From JAUWQU01 sp964605095 (GTDB lineage: Bacteria; Planctomycetota; Phycisphaerae; SM23-33): a stretch of DNA of 16,944 nt. The notes beneath the pieces are model-generated. The model saw nothing but the letters and a program-made list of their open reading frames with translations. It made no database searches and had not been told where the DNA came from. Positions 6,199-12,002 of this stretch are shown one piece after another. The stretch is taken from contig CAZSBS010000088.1 of NCBI GenBank assembly GCA_964605095.1, positions 1 through 16,944 on the forward strand, written 5' to 3'. Within the stretch, counting starts at the first letter, position 1. Each line of letters begins with the position of its first letter. Both the position numbers and the translations under genes were made by a program.

Positions 6199-7578
6199 TC
6201 AGTTGGCGTTTTGGACGAGCTTGAAGACGCTCAGTGTCGCGTCCGGGGGAAGCGGGCCGGCGGGCCTGCGGTCGTGGTTGGGTCCAAGCGCATCCCACTT
6301 CAGGATGTAGCGAACGTTAGGATCGTCCGACTCGCCGAGGTCGCCGGCGTGTCGCACGCCCATGCCGTCGAACTTGATCTGGGGCCGGAGCAGTTCGGCC
6401 GGCAGTTCGGGCGGCTGCGGCGTGAAACTCCACTTGACCGGATCGAGCGTATCCTCGCTGAAGGCGATCATGCCCGCGCCGTAATCGCGATGTCGATAGC
6501 CCACCGCCCAGACGCCGTCGCCGACACGTTGCGGCGTGGATATCCTGATGCCGATAAACGGCATGGCCCCGCCACCGGAGAACTTCACCGGCTTGTCCCA
6601 CGATGTAATTACGCGCCGGGTCCACTCGCTCTGGACGAACCGCGCCACGTATATCTGCATGTTGTCATTGGCGTCTGACTTGTGGTAGGCGATCATCGGG
6701 CGGTTGTGCGAATCGAACGCCAGCTTCTGGCCGCCGTTTATGGTACCCCCGCCCGAGGGGATCGGATCGACTATCAGCCCCTTGGTCGCCAGCGTCATCG
6801 GAAGCTCGATGGCTTTGCCGGCGGCGGTTTTCCAATGGATAAGATCGCGGCTGCGAGCGTGGGACAGGTTGTTGTTGGTCGCACAGTCCGGCGTGTCCCG
6901 CCAGACCCAGATAACATGAAACAGCTTGTCGGGCCCGATCACCGGGCCGCTCGGATATGCGTTCCGCTGTCCCTGCCCGTCGAACAGCGGCGTGTCCATC
7001 AGCCGGGACCAGCAGCGCGACTTGACGTCGTAAACGTTGTAGAAATTGCTGCCGTTGCCGCTGCCGCCGTCGCGATAGGTAAAGATCAATCGACCGGCAT
7101 GGTCACGGAGAAAATGAGGATACGTGCAGCGATTCTCGTTCTTGCCCGTCATGGGCAGGCGTTTGAAGGTCGTGATGTCGCCGGGGGTTTCCGTGCGAAA
7201 ATAGATCAGCCCCGCGCAGTGCATGTTGCCCGACAGGTGAAGGTTCCCTTCCGCGTCAGTCGTCATCGTTATGCCATTGTGCGAATCCCACCCGACCTTA
7301 GAGTCGAACTTGACCAACTGCCACTGGCGCTGGTCCAGCGCCCGAGCCCCCACGGTCATCTGGTGAGCCGCGTCGTAGTAGGCCACATACTGACGCTGGC
7401 CGTAGGTCAGCAGCGAAAATCCTACCGGGAAGCCCGAGGGCACGGTGTCGATATCAACCCGTTTGGCGACCCGCCATACTGGCTTGGCCGCACCGGCGGA
7501 CGCGGACGTGACGCCCGCGGCGCATAAGACCGCGGCAAGCGCCAGGCGGGTGAGTAGTCCGTGAGTGCGCGCGTTCAT
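6199..7578 (-). CDS. Secreted BNR_4-type protein, possible polysaccharide (uronate) lyase
   Basis: A 459-residue protein with a Sec-type signal peptide (about residues 1-28, ending ASA-GA) and a mature part that reads as a beta-propeller. The segments WDSHNGITM (97-105) and HLSGNMH (114-120), followed by FTYRDGGSGNG (166-176), are the pattern I associate with BNR_4 proteins and with ulvan lyases of families PL24/PL25. In those, two His about 20 residues apart and a downstream Tyr/Arg act on uronic-acid polysaccharides. Here the matching residues would be H100, H120, Y168 and R169, and H291 (DSHNRP) may also line the site. A strong AGGAGA site lies 6 bases before the ATG at 7578, so the longer open frame to 7737 is not used. 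Substrate is unknown. A non-catalytic sugar-binding propeller is the alternative. Confidence 0.7.
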   Translation of the reverse strand: MNARTHGLLTRLALAAVLCAAGVTSASAGAAKPVWRVAKRVDIDTVPSGFPVGFSLLTYGQRQYVAYYDAAHQMTVGARALDQRQWQLVKFDSKVGWDSHNGITMTTDAEGNLHLSGNMHCAGLIYFRTETPGDITTFKRLPMTGKNENRCTYPHFLRDHAGRLIFTYRDGGSGNGSNFYNVYDVKSRCWSRLMDTPLFDGQGQRNAYPSGPVIGPDKLFHVIWVWRDTPDCATNNNLSHARSRDLIHWKTAAGKAIELPMTLATKGLIVDPIPSGGGTINGGQKLAFDSHNRPMIAYHKSDANDNMQIYVARFVQSEWTRRVITSWDKPVKFSGGGAMPFIGIRISTPQRVGDGVWAVGYRHRDYGAGMIAFSEDTLDPVKWSFTPQPPELPAELLRPQIKFDGMGVRHAGDLGESDDPNVRYILKWDALGPNHDRRPAGPLPPDATLSVFKLVQNAN

Positions 7579-7584
7579 AAGGTA

Positions 7585-7590
7585 TCTCCT
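7585..7590 (-). promoter_or_regulatory. Strong ribosome binding site fixing the BNR gene start
   Basis: AGGAGA on the minus strand, 6 bases before the ATG whose first base is 7578. It is one of the clearest Shine-Dalgarno sites in the window, and it rules out the upstream in-frame ATG at 7737. Confidence 0.75.
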
Positions 7591-7663
7591 TGGTTCTGTA
7601 ACACCAGGAGCACATTGGGCGACGCGTGCGGAGTGGAAAGTTTTTCGGCGACCACGCCTCCGC

Positions 7664-7685
7664 CCTGCTCGCTGAAGCGAACAGG
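7664..7685 (-). other. Hairpin in the leader of the BNR gene
   Basis: Nine-base arms (7664-7672 and 7677-7685) flank a 4-base loop. In minus-strand RNA every position pairs, one as G-U. In plus-strand RNA the same position is a C-A mismatch. The asymmetry suggests that the minus-strand RNA is the one that folds. No U-run follows, so it is not a standard terminator. Confidence 0.4.
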
Positions 7686-7715
7686 CCTCAACTGCCGCCA
7701 ACCGGTTTCCTGTTT

Positions 7716-7778
7716 TCTTCCGGGTTCCCGGTTCCAAGTTCCTGGTTCCGCCGTTTTCTTTTCCGGGCTACCGGCTAC
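7716..7778. repeat. Compound heptamer array downstream of the CPBP protease gene
   Basis: Nine 7-base units stay in one register. The first five follow NNTTCCN (for example GGTTCCC, then GGTTCCA), two are T-rich, and the last two are near-identical (GGGCTAC, CGGCTAC). The array ends 6 bases before the stop codon (7785-7787) of the minus-strand protease gene. This resembles the array at 1144-1185, which also touches a minus-strand stop codon. No protein or RNA gene is evident in it. Confidence 0.65.
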
Positions 7779-7784
7779 CAAGTC

Positions 7785-8519
7785 TCAGGCGCTGACCCAG
7801 GCGACATAGAGGTTCCAGACGGCGTGGGTGCCGACGGTTATTCCGTATCCGCGGAGGATGAACAGCGCGCCGAGGTAGGCGCCGGCGAGCATTCTGAATA
7901 CGAACGGGCTCCAGGGAAACGGCACCGCCCCGGTGACCTGGGCGTGGGAGAGGTGGTAGAGGCTGAACAGGGCCGCCTGGGCGAAGATGGCGACGACGGC
8001 GGAGACGTCCCTGCGGAACTCCAGCAGCCCTGCCAGGATAAACAGGATCAGGCCGGCGAGCATCAGGCGGAAGATGAACTCCTCATAGATACTCGCGCCG
8101 AGTCCCTGGAGCGCCTGGCGGGCGAACTGGCTTGGCGTGGTGCCCGTGGTGGCGGCCATGGGTTGCCTGGTGAAGTAGCTCAGTGCAAGCATTGGCAGCA
8201 CCCAGGCGACCGACTCGGCCAGCATACCAAGCAGTACGGTGGGCTGGAACGTCCACTTTGATCGTTCAAAAAAGTGCTGCGTGAGCAGCACGACGACGAT
8301 CAGTGCCGGCGGCAGCAGCGCGGCCGAGGCGCCCGCGCCGAAGTACGCCAGCAGCCTTGCCAGGTCTAGCGGGGCCAGCAGTTGGGTTCCGTATCTCAGG
8401 GCGAACGTCTGGTAGAGCGCCAGCGGCAGGATAATGAACATCAGGCAGTTGAGCGGTCGCCGGGCCTGGCGGATGTATCCGCGATCCCAGAAGATGGATG
8501 AATTCGACCTGTTCTCCAT
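7785..8519 (-). CDS. CPBP-family intramembrane metalloprotease (Abi/CAAX-type)
   Basis: A 244-residue membrane protein with about six to eight hydrophobic segments. It carries the three motifs of the CPBP (CAAX protease and bacteriocin-processing) family: EEFIFR at 146-151, FSLYHLSHA with H189, and THAVWNLY with H232 and N236. In this family the Glu pair and His residues bind a metal and hydrolyse substrates within the membrane. In bacteria the roles include bacteriocin maturation, self-immunity and protein scaffolding; the target here is unknown. It is the last gene after the GH10-like and ComEA-like genes on the same strand, 7 bases behind the latter. A candidate promoter overlapping the end of the upstream gene would start its mRNA at the ATG. 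No ribosome site has good spacing, the nearest G-run being 15 bases away. Confidence 0.88.
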   Translation of the reverse strand: MENRSNSSIFWDRGYIRQARRPLNCLMFIILPLALYQTFALRYGTQLLAPLDLARLLAYFGAGASAALLPPALIVVVLLTQHFFERSKWTFQPTVLLGMLAESVAWVLPMLALSYFTRQPMAATTGTTPSQFARQALQGLGASIYEEFIFRLMLAGLILFILAGLLEFRRDVSAVVAIFAQAALFSLYHLSHAQVTGAVPFPWSPFVFRMLAGAYLGALFILRGYGITVGTHAVWNLYVAWVSA

Positions 8520-8525
8520 AGGCGT

Positions 8526-8553
8526 ATTATGATCCCCCCGGCGGCGGATTCAA
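8526..8553 (-). promoter_or_regulatory. Candidate leaderless promoter of the CPBP gene
   Basis: On the minus strand TTGAAT (8553-8548), a 16-base spacer and CATAAT (8531-8526) end 6 bases before the ATG at 8519. Transcription would begin on or next to the start codon. The -10 box contains the TAA stop of the upstream ComEA-like gene. Confidence 0.4.
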
Positions 8554-8952
8554 TGGTGCCGTCTTGCCGGCGGGCCGGTCGAATGCCAGGTGCGGCGTGA
8601 CGTTGCGGACGGTTGCCGGCCCGATTCCCAGGATGTTGGCCAGGTCTTCCGGGCTTCTAAAGGCGACGGGGCCGTTGGCATGGCGGTAGGCGACGATCGA
8701 CTCGGCGCGGATGCGCCCGACTCCGGGCAGTCTCTGGAGCGACCCCGCCGAGGCCGTGTTGGGGTTTATCCGCTCCGTGGCGGCGCTGATTCGCTCGCCC
8801 CACAGAGGCATTTCCCGCCCGACGGCAATCGGCTTGGACTGCTGACCGGCCAGTAGGGCGGCGGCGAAGATCACGCACCCCGCAAGTCCGGCCGCGATGT
8901 TGCGCCGGCTCCATGACACGTCGTATCGCGTGGCCGGTGGGGGTGTGGTCAT
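8527..8952 (-). CDS. ComEA-like membrane-anchored helix-hairpin-helix protein
   Basis: A 141-residue protein. A short N-terminal tail precedes one transmembrane segment (about 18-37, NIAAGLAGCVIFAAALLAG). The rest carries the ComEA-type double helix-hairpin-helix: INPNTASAGSLQRLPGVGRI with LPGVG near residue 75, and LANILGIGPATV with GIG near residue 109. These HhH units bind DNA without sequence preference. In competent bacteria ComEA captures incoming DNA outside the membrane. The start is ATG 8952, whose bases overlap the TGA of the upstream GH10-like gene (ATGA), implying translational coupling. A longer frame reaching 9069 would lie inside the upstream gene and is rejected. The C-terminus is Pro/Gly rich. 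No other competence gene is in view, so a role in DNA uptake is only an inference. Confidence 0.85.
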   Translation of the reverse strand: MTTPPPATRYDVSWSRRNIAAGLAGCVIFAAALLAGQQSKPIAVGREMPLWGERISAATERINPNTASAGSLQRLPGVGRIRAESIVAYRHANGPVAFRSPEDLANILGIGPATVRNVTPHLAFDRPAGKTAPLNPPPGGS

Positions 8953-10484
8953 GTTTCTGCCGGTCGGGGTTTCACCGGGGCCTCGCCGGGCGAGGCCGGA
9001 TCGGTGAGCATGGAGCGGAACGCCCTGAACTCCTTGTATGCGAGCTTGGGCTCCATGTTGTTTCGGCACAGTCCGCCGTGTGGGATGAAGTGGCCTTCAT
9101 AGTCGGCCAGGTCCCGCCAGCAGACACTCTCGACGAACGGTTTGCTCAGGGCGACCCGGCAGAATGCCTGCGCCCACTCCGCCTGGAGCCGGGGGCTCCA
9201 TGGCTGGTGCCACTGGCCGCCCTTTGCGATGGGCTCCATGCCGGCCCATGCGTCCCAGGCGTCGGGGGCCATGTTCGACGGCACGCCGCACGCGGTGATG
9301 TGCAGGCCCTTGCCGAACCCGACGAACTCGTCGAGCAATGCCGAAAGCTGCATCAGGTCGCGGACGTAGTAGCCGTCGACCGGCACGCCCATGAAGATCT
9401 GAAGTCCGAAGGAGTCGAACTTTATCCCGCTCTGCACGGCCATGTCGGCGTAGAGCAGCGGGGGGATGGTCCGCTGGTTGCGCGCGTAGTACTCGCCCCA
9501 GGGCATGGTCAGGTCGATGACCACGTCGGAGTTTGGGGCCTGTTTTTTCACCAGCAGGCAACTCATCCGCGTGAGCTCCATGAGCTGGTCGAAGTTGAGG
9601 TTGAAGCCGTTCTGGGCGTGTATTCCGGAGGCGACGTTCCAGACCTTCACGTGCTTCTCGTATCGCTGGACCATTCGCTGGATGTGCTCGTAGGCCAAGT
9701 CCCTCAGGGCCTCGTAGTCGTGCTCCCAGATGTAGAGCCATTCCGGCAGGTGTGTCGGCTCGAACGACAGCAGCGGTCCGGCGTGGATGGCCTTGCGGTT
9801 GCGGGCGGCCCAGTTCACCCACATGTCGGCCTGAGAGTACTGGTACTGCCTCTCCTTTGGCTCGGTGTGCTTCCAGGGCATCGGCACGCGGATGAAGTCA
9901 AACGCGTCCCGCAGCCGGTTGGCGTATTCGTCGGAGCTTGCGAACAGGTCCACCATGCACCCGAAGGTTGCGGCGTCGGCGGAGGTCTTGCGGCGTTTGA
10001 GCAGGATTTCGGCGTGGAAGAGGGTCATCTTCTCGCCGAGCGTCACGGCCCTTGCCAGGACCTCGTCGGCGATGTCGGCCGCTTTGGCCGGGTCGGATGT
10101 CTGGAGGGCCTCGACGAACTGCTTGCGGATCGCGTCGAACTCGTCATTGAGCGGCTTTGCGCTGGGGAAATCGAACAGGCCCCAGTCCTCCCTCTTGAGC
10201 ATGATCCGCCCGATCTGGCTTCGGGCCAGTTCGACGTTAAGGTGGTAGGGCTTGGAGCGTTCCGGCAGGCGGGTCGTCGGCAGCAGGAATCGCCCAGCCG
10301 AGCCGGCATCACATTGCAGGGTAAGCCCGCAGGCGCCGGGACTTCGCTTTATGCACGAGATCTGCCCCCCGGCGGCCGCGAGGTCCGCGCGAACGGGAAT
10401 CGAGTCCTGTCCAAAGACGTACGCGCCTGACAGGTCGATGTCCGAGGCTGGGGCGTTGTTTCTATAAACGTCAAAACGCAGCAT
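8949..10484 (-). CDS. GH10-like (xylanase-fold) protein lacking both catalytic glutamates
   Basis: A 511-residue protein without a signal peptide. Residues 1-190 form an N-terminal region, perhaps a carbohydrate-binding-like beta domain followed by helices. Residues 195-490 read as a GH10 barrel: RVPMPWKHTEPKERQYQYSQ (199-218), NWAARNRKAI, LPEWL, HIQRMVQRYEKHVKVWN (267-283), and the C-terminal SVCWRDLADYEG with PKLAYKEF (479-486). In active GH10 enzymes the acid/base is the Glu of WDVVNE and the nucleophile the Glu of the ITELD block. Here these read WNVASG (282-287) and ITACG (396-400), placing Gly287 and Ala398 at the two positions. Hydrolysis by the normal mechanism is therefore not expected; sugar binding or a structural role is likelier. 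Its TGA overlaps the ATG of the ComEA-like gene. The start at 10484 has no clear ribosome site. Confidence 0.75.
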   Translation of the reverse strand: MLRFDVYRNNAPASDIDLSGAYVFGQDSIPVRADLAAAGGQISCIKRSPGACGLTLQCDAGSAGRFLLPTTRLPERSKPYHLNVELARSQIGRIMLKREDWGLFDFPSAKPLNDEFDAIRKQFVEALQTSDPAKAADIADEVLARAVTLGEKMTLFHAEILLKRRKTSADAATFGCMVDLFASSDEYANRLRDAFDFIRVPMPWKHTEPKERQYQYSQADMWVNWAARNRKAIHAGPLLSFEPTHLPEWLYIWEHDYEALRDLAYEHIQRMVQRYEKHVKVWNVASGIHAQNGFNLNFDQLMELTRMSCLLVKKQAPNSDVVIDLTMPWGEYYARNQRTIPPLLYADMAVQSGIKFDSFGLQIFMGVPVDGYYVRDLMQLSALLDEFVGFGKGLHITACGVPSNMAPDAWDAWAGMEPIAKGGQWHQPWSPRLQAEWAQAFCRVALSKPFVESVCWRDLADYEGHFIPHGGLCRNNMEPKLAYKEFRAFRSMLTDPASPGEAPVKPRPAET

Positions 10485-10500
10485 AATTACAATCGCTTAA

Positions 10501-10536
10501 GGCCATCGGGGCCTGCGGGGCCAACAGGGTCCACTA
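10501..10536. repeat. Second nonamer array (GGCC every 9 bases)
   Basis: GGCC at 10501, 10510 and 10519 and GGTC at 10528 give four 9-base units fitting GGYCNNNNN, the first three GGCCNNCRG, for example GGCCATCGG. The period and core match the array at 4369-4404. It sits 17 bases upstream of the GH10-like start codon, inside the leader predicted from the minus-strand promoter at 10612-10639. Confidence 0.6.
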
Positions 10537-10584
10537 GAAGCACCACGTCTTTGGCAAGGGGGACTCCCGTGGGCCTTTACCCCA

Positions 10585-10637
10585 GCCTCTGTCGCGGCAT
10601 GCCAAGCCGACATTATACAGGCATGTCCGGCAGAGGC
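10585..10637. other. Long imperfect inverted repeat enclosing a TATAAT box
   Basis: Arms of 19 bases (10585-10603) and 18 bases (10620-10637) pair over about 16 positions. GCCTCTG matches CAGAGGC at the outer ends and CATGCC matches GGCATG at the inner ends, with one wobble and a small internal loop. The 16-base central loop contains ATTATA, which is TATAAT on the minus strand. It could be an operator for a dimeric regulator, a cruciform or an mRNA hairpin. Confidence 0.55.
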
Positions 10638-10639
10638 AA
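10612..10639 (-). promoter_or_regulatory. Promoter of the GH10-like / ComEA-like / CPBP gene group
   Basis: On the minus strand TTGCCT (10639-10634), a 16-base spacer and a perfect TATAAT (10617-10612). The predicted start near 10605 gives a leader of about 120 bases before the ATG at 10484. The boxes lie within the inverted repeat at 10585-10637, so occupancy of that repeat could control this promoter. Confidence 0.5.
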
Positions 10640-10659
10640 CACGCTATCGAACGGCGAAG

Positions 10660-10687
10660 CACCAAATCACAAACACCAAGGTCCAAA
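10660..10687. repeat. Heptamer array (CACCAAA-like units)
   Basis: Four 7-base units fit NNMCAAR in plus orientation, the first CACCAAA and the third CACCAAG. It lies in the 378-base spacer between the divergent GH10-like and diguanylate cyclase genes. The period matches the other heptamer arrays but the unit sequence is different. Confidence 0.55.
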
Positions 10688-10770
10688 CGAGGATTAATTT
10701 GGAACTTGCTTCTCCCGGCGGGTGGCACGGCCCAAATCCATATCCTAGATTCCCTTGGGCAGCCGTCCCT

Positions 10771-10789
10771 GGCGGCGGGTAGTGCCGCC
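10771..10789 (+). other. Hairpin upstream of the diguanylate cyclase gene
   Basis: GGCGGC (10771-10776) and GCCGCC (10784-10789) form a perfect 6-base stem with a 7-base loop, about 75 bases before the cyclase ATG. I found no convincing promoter for the cyclase in this spacer. Confidence 0.3.
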
Positions 10790-10862
10790 GTCCGGACCGG
10801 TACGCCCATTGTCTCGCGTCGGTCGCTAGACGGGTCGGTAACCGCAGGTGAAGGCTGAGGGC

Positions 10863-11981
10863 ATGCTGACGAAGGAAGCCAATAGTTTTCAGAAGAGTAT
10901 CCTCTTCGTGGCAGGCCAGTCGAGCCAGGCTGCCTGCCGTCGGCTGGAACTCCAGCGTGCCGGCTGGGCCGTGACGCAGGTGGTGGAGTTCATTGAGGCT
11001 CTTTCGGTGGTCCGCAACCAGCGGGTGGACCTGGCTCTGCTGAACCTGCCAGCCGATGACGCGGTGGCGACGGACTTTCCCAACGTCTTGCGCGGCGTGG
11101 CGCCGGCGGCTTATTTGCCGGTGATAATCGTCGCCGACACCGCGGCCGAGCAGCAGCGATGCCGCTTCCTCGACGCCGGCGCCGACGACGTTGTCTGCCT
11201 GGCGACCTCGGGCGGTGAGCTTGTGGCGCGAGTGGGGGCTATGCTGCGGATAAAGGATCTGCACGACCAGCTTGCCGTGTCTCGCGTGGCGCTCCAGGAG
11301 GCCCTGCGGCGCGAGCGGAAGTTGCTGGCCAAGCTGCGGCGTGACAACGCCAACCTGCTGACGCTCGCGACGACCGACCCGCTGACGCACGTCGAGAACC
11401 GCCGGAGCTTCCAGGATGTGCTGGAGCACGAGTTCAAAATCGCTCGGCGTTACAACCAGCCCCTCAGCCTTTTGGGGCTGGACGTGGACCATTTCAAGAT
11501 GGTTAACGACTGCCACGGGCATCCCAGCGGGGACTACGTGCTCAAGGAACTCGCCGTCATTCTCAAGCAGTCCGTCCGCGAGTCGGACGTCGTGGCGCGA
11601 ACGGGCGGCGAGGAGTTCTGTGTCCTGCTGCCAAAGGCCGGGCCGGAGCAGGCCGCCCGGTTCGCCGAGCGAATCCGCGAGGAAGTAGCCAAGCGCAAGT
11701 TTATCGCGTACGGGCAGACGATCCACGTGACCACGTCTGTCGGGCTGGCGACGTATCCCAACGACGCCGAGATAACCGCGCCCGACATGCTGGTTTACCT
11801 TGCCGACCAGGCGCTGCTGCTGGCCAAGGAGACCGGGCGGGACCGCGTGACGTGCCTGTGTGATGTGCCGATGGTGGTCAGAAGCCGCTGGCGGCTGCGG
11901 TACGAGCAGATGGACCCAACCAAACAGGACTCCCTACCATGTCCGCAAGAACCGACGATGAAGGAACAACTGGCTTCGTGA
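10863..11981 (+). CDS. PleD-like diguanylate cyclase with a degenerate receiver domain
   Basis: A 372-residue cytoplasmic protein. Residues 12-132 have the receiver fold, a helical linker follows (about 133-168), and the GGDEF domain spans about 169-331. The cyclase part looks active: TDPLTHVENRR, DVDHFKMVNDCHGH (207-220), GGEEF (248-252), and a c-di-GMP inhibitory site RESD (239-242) exactly five residues upstream. It should join two GTP into c-di-GMP with product feedback. The receiver lacks its chemistry: the acidic pair is A17-G18, the phospho-acceptor Asp is N61, the switch Thr is A91, and the conserved Lys position is L113. Phosphorylation is therefore unlikely. ATG 10863 is chosen because AAGG lies 8 bases upstream; a GTG at 10848 lacks a site. 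The tail after 332 is unusual and Arg/Pro-containing. It converges on the glycosylase gene, with 21 bases between. Confidence 0.9.
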   Translation: MLTKEANSFQKSILFVAGQSSQAACRRLELQRAGWAVTQVVEFIEALSVVRNQRVDLALLNLPADDAVATDFPNVLRGVAPAAYLPVIIVADTAAEQQRCRFLDAGADDVVCLATSGGELVARVGAMLRIKDLHDQLAVSRVALQEALRRERKLLAKLRRDNANLLTLATTDPLTHVENRRSFQDVLEHEFKIARRYNQPLSLLGLDVDHFKMVNDCHGHPSGDYVLKELAVILKQSVRESDVVARTGGEEFCVLLPKAGPEQAARFAERIREEVAKRKFIAYGQTIHVTTSVGLATYPNDAEITAPDMLVYLADQALLLAKETGRDRVTCLCDVPMVVRSRWRLRYEQMDPTKQDSLPCPQEPTMKEQLAS

Positions 11982-12002
11982 CGGCGGAGCCCGGAGCGGC
12001 GA

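Noticed and set aside
8953..9069. N-terminal extension of the ComEA-like protein from an ATG at 9069
   Set aside because: The added residues are Arg/Gly-rich without function and lie inside the GH10-like gene. The ATGA overlap start at 8952 is more natural.
8913..10430. A 505-codon plus-strand open frame opposite the GH10-like gene
   Set aside because: It has no family features and lies fully antisense to a gene with clear GH10 blocks.
10723..10738. Sigma-54-like element starting TGGCAC upstream of the cyclase gene
   Set aside because: The -12 half (TTGC) is absent; AAAT occurs at that place instead.
10644..11726. A 360-codon minus-strand open frame across the diguanylate cyclase and its upstream spacer
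   Set aside because: It is antisense to the GGDEF gene and runs through the heptamer array and hairpin; no domain can be recognised.
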